From Datnioides undecimradiatus (lineage: Eukaryota; Chordata; Actinopteri; Lobotiformes; Datnioididae): a DNA stretch of 64,000 nt. Each line of letters opens with the position of its first letter. Position 1 is the first letter of the stretch. Where the stretch lies: NCBI GenBank assembly GCA_008933995.1, contig WARS01000031.1:1826001-1890000 (forward strand). The letters run 5' to 3'. The position numbers and the translations under genes were made by a program. The notes beneath the pieces were generated by a model. That model had not been told where the DNA came from. It saw nothing but the letters and a program-made list of their open reading frames with translations, and ran no database searches. This document shows positions 12,375 to 23,060 of this stretch, piece by piece.

Positions 12375-13619
12375 GTTGCCTATTGTACATACAGTGCATT
12401 TAAGAGGGATTTGCACTTTCTGTCGCGCCATCTGTGCATGTATGGTCTTGATCAATCAGATTCTTGATGGTGAATAAGCCTTAGCATCCATAAAATGAAC
12501 AGATGAACAGATCAGTCTTGTCTTCAAGGCCGTTTGTTAAAAATATTATTGTTCTGAATTTGATCTAAATTTTTTGGCGCAGTTCATCCCATGTGCTCAA
12601 TATTGGAGGCTAGGAGGCAGGGGGAGGCGACATACGGCGAGGTTAAAGCTACACACTCGTGCTCTGGATTCATCATGCTAACTGGTGCATGACTCAGTCC
12701 TAAACACAACAGCTGGTGGTCTGGAGAGCCCGAGGTAGAGCCCCAGGGTGTGAGATGACCAGCCCACTCATTTACCGGCAGCTTACACAGGGGACAGGAA
12801 ACAGCGGGGTTCTGGGAGCAGGAGATGAGGCTGGCTTCTTTTCAGATTATAGCACCCTCCAGGAGCCAAAGAACAAGGATTCGCCAAGAAACATCACAAT
12901 GGCAGATGTTTTGTTTGACACATGAAGATATTCAAAAGTCCAAAAGATGTAAACACTGAAAATAAGCTCATCACCCAATCATTCATACCAAAATGCTCCC
13001 ACCCCCTCCCTAAAGCCTTGAGTTGATGAAATTGAAACTACGAAGGACGGAAACATTCTATCTCAAGCCTCATCGCCATTCTCAGAACGACAAGACTTCA
13101 AACCGGCCCTCTTCTAACGTTAAGGTTATGGGAGCTTGTCACATTTGTCATGACGGCAAGACTCCCTGGAGATGCACTATGTGGCTCCATTCAAGTCAGT
13201 GGTGTGAGCCTAGTGAGCCTCGATATCTTTTCCTGCAAGGCTGCTCTACACTCTCATCAGCCACAGGGAAAGGTGATTTAAATGATCTGTTGGCTCACCC
13301 CTGCTGTACTTCTTTAGTTCCAGATGAATTCTGATGTCATTCTGTACCACTTTGAAAAGCGCACCACCAGCATGCTTCATTACAAGCCAATTTTATCCCA
13401 AAAAAAAATGCTGTGCCATCCTATGTGCAAATACATCCAGTTATACAGAGTGATGTTCTCATATGCCACTCTGGAAAAGTAGTGCATTTTAATAGTTTTA
13501 ATATCTCAATTGCAAACCTCTTTGATATCATCAAAACTTTTATTGTACATTTGAAATCAATCATCATTAAAACCATTAACATCAGTATAACTTTGGCTCT
13601 CAAAGAACACTGATCACAC
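12375..13619. other. Intron 1 sequence without a gene
   Basis: About 12700-12920 is more GC-rich than its surroundings and is open on the plus strand for 69 codons, but I recognise no family and no matched pair of splice sites. The rest is ordinary intron. Confidence 0.4.
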
Positions 13620-13900
13620 TCCCTAAATCAGAGTGAAAAGGAAATGAGGCAGCACGGGGAAAAGGAACTCGGGGCAGACCCCTGATACATACAGGAGTGT
13701 CATTACAGCCCCCAAGGCATTTCACTGCAAAGCCTATTATTTAATGTTATAATTAAAGGCCGGAAATGTAACCCAAGGTTAAGATCAGCCCTCTACATTT
13801 TTGCATTAACATAAAAATAATAAAGATCTCCAATTAGTCTCTCCACCTCAAAGCCGCAAACGAGATCACACTAAACTGGGTCATGAACTCATGTAATCGG
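13620..13900. other. Possible conserved non-coding element
   Basis: Repeat-free and even in composition, with TAATTAAAGG, CATTAACAT and CAATTAG cores and a CACGGGGAAAAGG segment. It has the look of a developmental non-coding element. Low certainty without alignment. Confidence 0.25.
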
Positions 13901-16900
13901 TATAAATTTCCTAATTTATAACTGGAACAACATGCCTTCCTTACATGTCTTGTTCTAGCTAACAACGACTGCTCTTAGAAAACACACAATTTACAACAAA
14001 TCCGTGTACTCGTGTTGCATGGTTGGCACTGTGGTTTTCTATTGTCTTGTTACTTGGTGAGCCATTATCATCTATGCACTGGAGAGATACAGTCACGCAG
14101 TTGGAACTCACTTGCCCACTGCGACTCCGCTGACATGAAATTACTAATCTTGAATACTTGTTCACTGATTGCACAATTTCGGTAAACACCGAGCTATGCT
14201 GCCACAGAATATTATGGTGAAAGTTTTTTTTTGTTCTGTTTTTGCCTGTGGCATGCATCTCATTTATTAGAAAGGAGAGAAGTAGTCGCAACACACAACT
14301 TGACACAGGCAGCCTACTTAGAGCACAAAGCCCTTCTTTTCTTTATCACTGAATCTCCTGAACTGAACCTTCAGTGAACTTCCACCATTGCAAGGCAAAA
14401 GATAGCACACAAGCACCCACACGGCATCGGAAACCAAAAATGTCTCAATCTAGTCGCCGAGTAACTTGCATGCGGGGTGTATTCCAATTAAGATCCTTAT
14501 TCCAGTTTTGGAAATAGTCTGATTAGGCCATGTACTGTGCATGAATTGTGTAAGTAATTATCTCGTTTCCCAGTTACACACCATACAGCTTCCGTTTTCA
14601 GCAAATGCATTCAGACAGAAAAATACCTACAGTTCTATGAATCCTGCATGACCACAGCAGAGACAGTGTGTAGAGACTCTCTGGTAAAGAGTCTCTGGCA
14701 GTCAAAAAGAATGAAGTCTCCACTCAACCATGAGGTGACATTACTTTCTAGGTGGGCCTCTGCCCAGATTGCAGGGAATGTGACATATGGGTCACAGAGT
14801 ATTAGGCATTGTCACCTATTTTTATTCGGTCTGGAAGACAGAATTAGTAGATTTTCTCTGGGAAAGAAAAAAGAAAAAGAGTGTTTACTGTAATGATTAC
14901 CACAGATTGGGACTAAAGTCCATTGAGCGTATAATTAAATTACATACCTACATATTCAAAAAGATTGACACGGAGTTAAAGGCTAATAAGAAAAAATGAG
15001 CAGCCAGATGAGTAACAATAGGGCAGGATATACACAACTGAAAATAGCCTTCGACAAGCAAATGTTTACCTCTGTCTGACTGAAGTTTTCCTAAACTACG
15101 TGACCAGCGTTTTGGGCAAACACTGAAAATGAAAGAAGTAGTAGAAAATCCTTTGACCTGTTTTTGTCCTTTTCAGTCACACTGAACGGGTTTGTCTCAT
15201 TTTTTTTTTTATTTTTGCTTTATATTTTTTTATTCCAAACTGGTAAAAGACAGTTAAAAGTGTCGCAGTAGTCCAAATATTTGATTTCCTGCTTCAAGAA
15301 TTCAGCGACAAAGGCGTTGCTATATTTAGAGTCCTGAATGATGTTCGCGGCCCTTAAAAGTAGCCACCGATGTACTTTCTTTGGCTTCGTTTGTACTAAA
15401 AAATGTCTGCGTGTTGGAGCACCGGCACTATTGATTCTGATACATCAAAAAACACCCCGCGGTTTCACTTCAATGAAAGGTCTTTCAGGGAAGGAAACTG
15501 TCTGTGTTTCTTCATCACAACAACAGTGTCATTGTCAAGTCTGCCACGCCAGTGCCACCATCGCTGTCTGCGTCCGCTGACAGCATCTGATGTTTCCATG
15601 ACAATTTTGGCACACCATGTTTATCTGCGCTTAATGCTTGTTTACTTCCAAGTCTCTGAGGGGCGGCTTATTTAGCAAATCACCTCAGCCATGTGTACTT
15701 GTCTGTGTCTGAAAAACAAAAATAAAAAGTCCCCAGTGTGAAATTTATTTGCATCCTTGACACCTCGATATGGCATGGGTTTTCCCAAAGCACTGTGTGG
15801 CTCGCATCTCTCTGAGCCTTATCATTGGTGTCAAGCTTGGGACTTCTATTCAGAGCCGAGCCTTCAGAGGCAAAAAAAAAAAAAAAAAGAAAAGAAGAAA
15901 AAAAGCTCTGTGGGCAAAAAGAAGGACCATAGCAATAAACACAGCAGAACGTACAAAATGAATAATAAGAAAACCACCAACACTCTCTTGCCTAGAGGGT
16001 GAAAATAGAAGAAGTGATTAGTGTTGTCTGTGTGGTAAACAGTGTTTTATATATGGCTTCAGGTCAATCCTTAGGGTCTCCCACACATAGACATTACAAG
16101 GAAAGGCTGCCCTGTAATCGCTCATAACAACCCACTATTCCCACATGTCAACAGTGATGTGACAATGTGACCCACACCACCCTTACCCACCAGCAGAGAA
16201 CTCCTAGGGGAAAGACCTTTTCCCGGTGGAGAAATAGCGCATGTGGCTGTTCCTTCTGTTAGCTCCTGTGGCAGTTTTCTCTCTACTTTTTCTTTAAGGT
16301 ATAAACGAGGGAAACAAAGCAGAGTGCTTCCCCTCTTTTTGTAGAAACAAGCAGAAAAAGCAGCAGGTAGCAACAGAGATCACTAATCCCTCAAATTATG
16401 ATGAACAATGGCGCACCAGCCTTGCTCCTTGTATCCCAGAGCTCCTCTCACCCCACAGAGTTAACACTCAAGTCAGGATTTCAACACATGGTTAGTCAAG
16501 GGTGCTCTCCATGCCTTTATGCTCACTTGTACTGAGTAAATATTCTTGCTTATTTCCCGCGATCAGTCTTCTAATCCCTAGACATACAGTCACATCCATC
16601 CTTCAACTTTTTTGCTGTTATTCTCTGGCTCTGCTCAAAGCTTGAGAGGGTACAGATCCTTAATCCCACCCTCCATTACTGATTAAGGCCAGCAGTTGAT
16701 TGAAAACTGGAAAAAGTGCTATAGCAGGCTCCTACGCTAGCCGGAGGCTTTTCACACTACTCAGAAGACACCGTACATGGTGCTAAGGAAGGCTTCCAGG
16801 ACGCTCCCAGACCATACGCATTTCAAGCATGAATGAGTTCGGAGGGTTGACACTTTCCTTTCAGGTCAGGACAACTGTCAGATACCTTCATTCACCAAAT

Positions 16901-17068
16901 CCGACAAAGGTGCAAAGGCACAGCTGGAAGATTCACAATCAAAGTCATTTGAGTGTATCATGCACACAGTCTGTCTCACCCGACAAACAAACAAAACACT
17001 TTTGTCATTTTCCACCACAATAGAAATGCTAAGCAAAAGAAAGACGGGAAAAGTGAGGCTAAACTGCT
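13901..17068. other. Intron 1 sequence without a gene
   Basis: No convincing exon. Holds an A17 run at 15872-15888 followed by a purine tract to about 15905, and an inverted octamer AGAGACTC/GAGTCTCT near 14673-14697. The 16570-16760 stretch has a TAATCCC site (OTX/PITX type). Short open frames on both strands are unconvincing. Confidence 0.4.
15872..15905. repeat. Poly(A) run grading into a purine tract
   Basis: Seventeen A, then GAAAAGAAGAAAAAAAG. It could be the tail of an unrecognised retroposon or simple slippage. Confidence 0.85.
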
Positions 17069-17090
17069 ACACACACACACACACACACAC
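17069..17090. repeat. (AC)11 microsatellite
   Basis: Uninterrupted AC dinucleotides, followed by GCAGCACACA. Confidence 0.95.
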
Positions 17091-19609
17091 GCAGCACACA
17101 GCCTAATCTCCCTCACATCTCATTAACTGTTCTCTCTGAAGATGTATACAGGCTGGCAAGAGACTTATTTCCAATTTGGCAGAGCCAAGAGCATCTTAAT
17201 GGGCTTTGGAAAAAAACGCCCCGCAGAATTTTTATATGGATATTTGCAAGGCTAGGGCTTTTAGAGTGGTATTCCCACACTTTCACTAACGGTCTCATGT
17301 CATTCCATTATTTAGTGATTAGACATCTGGCTGCAAACACATCTAAAATTACCCCCAGATTTATTTTGCGTACCTGCCCTACATGTACAGTGAATTAAAA
17401 ATAGATCAATGCACACGAACAAACTGTAGATTACATACTTCTGTGAGAATGTGCAGAAATGTGACACCAGAGGATTACCCGTCGAGTGTCACCGCAATTT
17501 CTGTGCTGCACTGTGTCATTGAAAATCCCTGACAGAAATGATGAGAACCACAGTTTGTACAGTGTGTTGCTAAATAGCTTCAAACCTAAAATGCTGATTC
17601 TTGTAATGGACTCTTAAGGAAAAGCAATAATATTAGACTGTACTTACATCTTTAATTATGAATAAATTGTATCATCTCATTTAATCATTTCCAATTTCAG
17701 CCAATTAAACTGGAGGCCCTAAAACAAGCGTCTAAATTGAACAACAAAGGCTCAAACCTACTTTAACTATATCGAGTAATATAAGATTTTGTGACTTTTA
17801 ATTTCTGATTAGCACATCTCAGACAGACTTGTGTGAAACTCGCATTTAGATGTTAATACATGTTGTGAGATGGAGTCATACAAGTGCCAAATTGATGTCG
17901 GTGTGGTGGAAGCTCAAGTGTTGACAATATAAACTGTGCTGTAAACAGAGGGTTCACAGGGGTAACACTCATTTAAGTAGAAACAGCAAGAATCTCTGAT
18001 ATCTGGGTTGTGTTTAAGGGAATTGGGGAACTGCACGCATCTCGCAACCTGCACAGATCACAGTGATAAACAGAGAGAGTCGCAGCAACAGCAGGAATAC
18101 ACATGAGGAAATGATGATGGATTGTGTAACAGTTAATAAATGCTTCGCTTAAGAGAAATCAAACAATATTCTTTAAAGCTGTAGCGAATGAACCCCAAAG
18201 GTAATTGTCATTCTTGAGAAAAGAAATATTAAGGCTCGGGCACTGCATGCATAGGAAGAGCAGCATATCAAGTGATTTTGTTTCAAAGCCGTAGCAGAGA
18301 GCACAGTCCACCCATGAGAATCCTGACTGCTCTGTGTAAGTAGATGTTGATATTAACAGCAAAGCCTCGGAGTAAGAGCTCCCTGGCAGGGTCTGACTGA
18401 AGCCGTTGTATCTCTGAACAAAGGGCTGACAATCAACTAGAACTGTGCGTGTGTGTGTGCAGCACTGTAACTAACATCTGACACGTGCACGGAGTCGTGA
18501 TGATCATAGGCAGGCTGTATTGTTGGGTGGTGACTGCTGCGTGACATACCAGGCAGGTGATGGTGCGTTGATGATACCTACACGAGAGCGGAGGAATCTG
18601 AGCTAAACCCAGTTGCATTTAATGAAGCTGTCCACCAGCAGATTTTAGACATTTTTCCAGATGCAGCACCACCGCTCCATCCAACCCACCTGCTCTTTCG
18701 TAAAGAATACTGGCACTTTTCCGAGAGACCTCTTACTGTACGGAAACTCATCATAAGCTGGTAAGGTTTTTCTTACTGGCCTCAACCACCCACTGCTCTC
18801 CGTACTGTAAGCTAGCTGAGGCATTCAAGAGTCCTTAGGCAAAAAGAGAAAGTAGCACTCTTTAATCAATGAAGTGAATAGTATAGTTGACCTCTATTCG
18901 AGTAAGCTCACTGTCAATTACATTACCTCTGCACTGGTGCAAACAGTCCTTTCAATCCCAGAATAAAACTATGTATGATGATAATTTGCCAAGCACAGTA
19001 TGACAGAAGTGTTATGAAGCTGAGCATGCATTACATCTCTTCATGGCGAAGCCACACATGTAAATCTGGCTGTCTGGGAGGCAGCGGGAGACTGTGCACC
19101 AAATGTTTATGCATTTACTGGCATGACATTTGTAATTATGAGGGTTTATTATCAGCCTAGCCACTGTGTCACTGGAAAAAAAACAAAAAAACATTTGGTA
19201 GTTATACATAGACTGGCAAACATAGAAAAAGTGTCATCAACTTCACAGATTTAGACTTTAAAAACAGCAATCTAGCCTTCTGGTGTAATTCCTGAAACAT
19301 TCATATGGGGCTTCTGCTCTGATGGTTTTGCAGGTTCTTTATGTTCTGGGTAAGTTTTATGACTCCAGAGCCCGTGAGGCCCATTCAAACACTGCTGTAA
19401 TACTTCAATAATGGATGACCTGCAGAGTTTAGATAGTAGCTGTGTTAATATGCATATTCAAATACATCTGATAGAAATGGAAAGACAGACACTTCTATCC
19501 ACAATTACACCAAACAAACTCATGTAAATCAAAGTGTTTTTTAATCTTAGAAAAATATTCATTTATTTAATTCAAACAGTATGAGATTTACAGTTAACTA
19601 AGGTACAAA
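17091..19609. other. Intron 1 sequence without a gene
   Basis: No exon or recognisable repeat. About 17300-17720 and 18640-18840 are repeat-free and of even composition, and the former has several TAATTA-type cores, so either could be regulatory. A short GT tract lies near 18448. Confidence 0.4.
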
Positions 19610-20010
19610 TACGGATTCAATAATTAGCCTAGTGTATTTTCATATGCAAAAACTACCATCTGCATCTGTGTTTTGCCACCTCTTAAATAATGTAGCGCGG
19701 CTCATCAGTGGCAGAGAGCTGTCAAAATAATTAGCTTATGCAAATGGCAGCTTACAACCTGAGGTAGCCACCTCTGCAGGAGTATTAAACCTGTGTGCTT
19801 TGTATCTAGAGGCATAGCAGTAGCATGACATGGCAAATGATGGAGGGATGAGTGCTAACGCTGCTCATGCAGCTTACCACACGTTTGTATTAGCATAGCT
19901 AATTAGGCATAATTGAGTGCTTTCTACTAGCCCATCTCCTGAGGCCTATATCTAACTTCTGTTGTATTTATGCAAAGGTTATTTAGAGACAACAAAATCC
20001 AATTACACAT
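19610..20010. other. Homeodomain/POU-motif-rich stretch, possible enhancer
   Basis: Contains a perfect octamer ATGCAAAT at 19738-19745, further ATGCAAA-type sites (about 19640 and 19970), and a dense run of ATTA/TAAT cores around 19885-19925 (GCATAGCTAATTAGGCATAATTGAG). No coding signal. The motif clustering suggests a developmental enhancer within the glypican intron, but conservation is not testable here. Confidence 0.3.
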
Positions 20011-20235
20011 AGTGTACAGGCTGTACATGACTCATAATTAGGATTTGATCATAGCTTCAAAAAAACATCTTGATCTATAAATGTGGCCACTAGACCTTTG
20101 TCTTCGACTTTAGCTTGTTGAAGTTGAAGTTGATGAGGGATGTCACATTACGGAAAACTACTGAAAACTCCAAACAAACACACATCCAAATATTTCTAAA
20201 TCATTTATAAAAACGTTATCTGACACGATCTGAAC

Positions 20236-20341
20236 TCTTGTTGTGGTAAATGGAAGCTGTCTAGTGCTCCACAGATGTGGAGGCCAACAAATACTCTGTG
20301 GTCAAACACTGGACAGCTTCATGAATTTCACTCCAACAAGA
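20236..20341. ncRNA. Long imperfect fold-back, candidate microRNA hairpin or MITE remnant
   Basis: Three blocks on the left arm pair in order with three on the right. TCTTGTTG (20236-20243) pairs with CAACAAGA (20334-20341). GAAGCTGTCTAGTG (20253-20266) pairs with CACTGGACAGCTTC (20307-20320) with one G:U. CCACAGA (20269-20275) pairs with TCTGTGG (20295-20301). The loop is 19 nt (20276-20294). The two upper blocks plus loop have pre-microRNA proportions; the outer block makes the stem longer than most. I do not recognise a known microRNA seed. A small inverted-repeat transposon relic is the main alternative. Confidence 0.45.
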
Positions 20342-20999
20342 ACTGTTAAGTGAATCAAAAGCAGCTGCGCATGTGAAGTCCAAGATTCTTTCTCAGAATA
20401 CAATAAATTAATCAGGAGTACTGAATAAATAATACAGACCAGATATCCAAAAAATTGCGAAATGACACATGGTCATGTTTCAGTACTTTTTGGTGCAAAA
20501 GTCGGACTGAATTGGCAGACTTACTTTTCTGCGCAGATGAGAATTCCTGCAGCACTGGGTGTAGACCAGTGCCTGAGCTGAAAATGTCTCTTTGACTAGA
20601 TGAAAAACTCAGTGCAAAGTTTTCCATCTTGCTTTTATACATTTTACATCAGCTCCTGCTGCAATCTTTTTCCAATGAACCTACAAACCTCTGTGTTTTC
20701 TACAACATACAAATTGTCCCGTGTCTGTCGGCATCATAGGCGGTCATTGTTTGAGATATCTTGAAAAAGGTCTGACTTGTCGGTAAAAGTGCAGACTTCA
20801 AAATTTTACAAATACAAAAATACTTAAATTATGGACAAATTTGGCATGAGATGTGTTCGGATTTCATATCTGTATTTCAAGCAGCATCCCTCACACACAC
20901 AAACACACCGACACAGACTCGCACACGCGTTCGGTCGCTGACAAAACTATCAAATTCCCATCCAGCCAAAACCCTGTTAAAAGCAAATAAGGCGGCTCT
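20342..20999. other. Intron sequence, nothing specific
   Basis: Ordinary AT-rich intron. A weak CA-rich patch lies near 20890-20935. Open frames here look random. Confidence 0.5.
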
Positions 21000-21260
21000 A
21001 TGATCATTACTGCCTGACACTGCCAATTACCAATACAGTATCTCTATTTTGTCTGTAAGAGGCAATAGAGGGATTAACTTCAGGCCTCTCTGCTTCTCCT
21101 CTTCCTTCTCATGAAGCAGACTATGTTTACTGACTAATCTCCTTTCCTGCTTTGACCATAAATGTGATTACCACCACACAAGAGATAATAAAACCCCATA
21201 TCTCTGCTGTACCAAAGAGCATGAATTAAAACCTAAGCTGTAGCCTTGAGGAATATCGAA
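21000..21260. other. Possible conserved non-coding element
   Basis: Moderate GC, low in simple repeats, and rich in textbook transcription-factor cores: CCAATTACC and GATTA homeodomain cores, a TGTTTAC forkhead site and GACCATAAA. It has the even, repeat-free texture typical of fish non-coding elements near developmental genes. Conservation cannot be seen from one sequence. Confidence 0.25.
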
Positions 21261-21328
21261 AAGGAGGGAAAAAAGAAGAAGAAACCCACAGCTAAAAAAA
21301 GAGGGGGTATTTTCGTGCTGAGTGCATA

Positions 21329-21342
21329 CAGCCCCCTACTGG
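21329..21342 (-). promoter_or_regulatory. CTCF-like motif
   Basis: The minus strand reads CCAGTAGGGGGCTG, matching 13 of 14 positions of the CTCF core CCASYAGRKGGCRS. It lies about 1 kb inside glypican intron 1. The match is by eye; binding is inferred. Confidence 0.4.
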
Positions 21343-22299
21343 TAAACACCACTCACCATTTAGCCAAATACAACACAACATGCTCCATGATCTGCTGTTG
21401 AATGCGAGCAACAGGTACGCAGCCACTTTCAAAACATCTCCTCTGGTGCTGCAAAGTCAGAGTCTTTCACTTGTTTCCAAGTAAGCAGCACCAGTTCTAA
21501 AAGGATCTCAGAGGGTCTGGGTGGATGCATTTAAACGACATACAGAGTGCTCGCCTGTCATTGTTTCACTGGTGGTAAATGGGTCACCTATCAGTTTGTA
21601 CCCTGTGGGTGAAATCACCTCTTTGGGAGGAGAAAGGTGAAAACAAGTGAAAGGTGTCATGGAGGGCTGGTTAGCAGTTTTAGCGGGACTTAAGCCGACG
21701 TGCTTTTTCAAATGTCTAAAATTGAAAAGCTTGAAATAAACACTTAAACTACACTGAAGAGTATCAAGACTGTTGCTTCTTTGCACAGGTGGATGATTGT
21801 AGCTGCGGTCTGCATCTGAGATCCAGTGTTTGGCGTCTACTTAATGGAAGATAATGAATGAGATGCAGTTCAGCTCTGATTCATCATTAAGCAATGTGGA
21901 CAATGGAGGGAGATCATGCTGACCTTTCCGTTGCAAATATCAAATCTATCCAGTGGTGCTGTGGAGGTGTTCTTGATTTATCTGAATACTTGCTACAAGC
22001 CCGTCGAACGCAGCGCGTGCACACAGATGAGAATTGAAATAAACGCTTTGACAAAGTCGAAATCACGTTGTCTAAACAAGACTCAAGACTTCGGTTAAAT
22101 GTCCAGCTCTGGCTGGATCGTCTGAACGAAACGGTGGTGATGAGACGTTAGTCACAGGGCGAATCAAAGGCTCAAAAGCTGTGGGAAAAGATCACACAGT
22201 TCACCATGAAATTGTTTAATTTGCGGGGCAAAAACAAGACGTGACACGTGGTGGAGGGGGGGGGTCGAGACGCAGTGATGATTTGTCAATTTCGCCTAC
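21343..22299 (-). other. Promoter-proximal part of glypican intron 1
   Basis: Begins with the GTAGGC donor at 22299. CpG density stays raised from about 21980 (CGTCGAACGCAGCGCG-type bases) and includes a G8-9 run near 22255-22264, then fades to ordinary AT-rich intron. No exon is seen. Confidence 0.6.
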
Positions 22300-22453
22300 C
22301 TGATATTTCCTGATGAGGTACATTGACGAGGCTGAATCCTTTAACGTTATAAGCTTGCCTAACCTCGCTACAGCTCCGCGCTTTGCTTTCACCGGCAGAT
22401 GACAGGGACAGCAGCACCGACAGAGTACATAAGGCGACTTGCAGTCTCCACAT
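22300..22453 (-). CDS. gpc6: Glypican first coding exon (probably glypican-6)
   Basis: Glypicans are GPI-anchored heparan-sulfate proteoglycans of the cell surface that tune Wnt, Hedgehog, FGF and BMP signalling. Read on the minus strand, the exon gives 51 codons plus one base. Residues 1-5 are MWRLQ, followed by a hydrophobic signal core (VALCTLSVLLSLSSA) and then KARSCSEVRQAYNVKGFSL, which is the glypican N-terminal motif with the first conserved cysteine. It ends in PHQEIS plus one G at a GTAGGC donor. That phase-1 junction just before the EHLRICPQ-type exon 2 is where glypican exon 1 ends. From memory of the human proteins, 21 of 29 residues match GPC6 and 20 of 29 match GPC1. KARSC and RQAY favour GPC6, as does the very large gene-poor setting, but GPC1 is not excluded. 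I chose the ATG at 22453 because it has G at -3; an in-frame ATG at 22462 is possible. This frame is hidden because the exon is open in other frames too. Confidence 0.85.
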
Positions 22454-22462
22454 CGCATACAT

Positions 22463-23060
22463 CAGTGAAATCCTTGGTAATGTTTCACAGGGAGATAACG
22501 AGCTCCGGCCAAAAACACAAGCAATCCAAAAGCGGGCTGATTGAGAGGTATTTCTCCCGTGATGGATGTCAGATGTTCATTTAAAAACAAAACAGTAAAA
22601 ATAAAAAATAAAATCACTCCTCACTTTAGATTCTTGTACGTCCGCCTCATTTCAAAAGCTTCCTATCTTCCTCCTCGAAAAGGAAAAAAAGAAGTCGTCC
22701 CGACTGATCCCAGCTTGAACCGATCCGCGTGAAGAGGACAGCGGCTACTACCTGGCGCTCTCTGTGCCAACAACTTCTCCCGCACACACACAGCAGCAGC
22801 GTCCTGTGTTCAGTGTCGGTGTGAGGAACAGGCGGAATGCAACGGAGACACGCGCTGCACGGCGAGTGGAGCGCGCAAGGGCAGGGCAAAACATGGAGTG
22901 GAGTGGCTGCGACTTCAGCTGCTCGCATCCAGGGGCGCGTACTGTCCTCTGCCTTCATGCATCTTTGGTAACGCTCACCATAGCGCATTAGTGTGCAGAC
23001 ACATGTTGGGGGGAGGGAGGGAGGGAAGAAGAGAGGGAGGGCAGTGTAGGCGGAATAAAC
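22463..23060 (-). promoter_or_regulatory. gpc6: CpG-rich 5' UTR and promoter of the glypican gene
   Basis: This is the only clear CpG-rich patch in the window. It is dense in CG dinucleotides from about 22640 to 23000 and directly abuts the glypican start codon. It should hold the 5' UTR and the transcription start, but no TATA box or single start site can be picked. A good donor-like CAG|GTAGTA lies at 22752|22751 on the minus strand. Between it and the coding exon is an unusually AT-rich island (about 22570-22635), so part of the 5' UTR may be spliced. Open frames crossing this patch on both strands look like by-products of GC content. Confidence 0.7.
23008..23041 (+). promoter_or_regulatory. 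G-quadruplex-prone G-run at the promoter edge
   Basis: At least five GGG runs separated by one to several bases lie on the plus strand: GGGGGGAGGGAGGGAGGGA, then AAGAAGAGAGGGAGGG. This fits the usual four-run quadruplex pattern. It sits at the presumed upstream edge of the glypican CpG-rich promoter, on its non-template strand side reversed. Folding in cells is inferred, not shown. Confidence 0.55.

Noticed and set aside
1-22299. Glypican exon 2 in this part of the window
   Set aside because: Searched by eye on minus for EHLRICPQ/YTCC-type coding text; none found, so exon 2 should lie beyond the window.
22216-22458. 80-codon minus frame over the glypican exon
   Set aside because: It is a different frame from the one that gives the glypican motif, and it runs through the splice donor.
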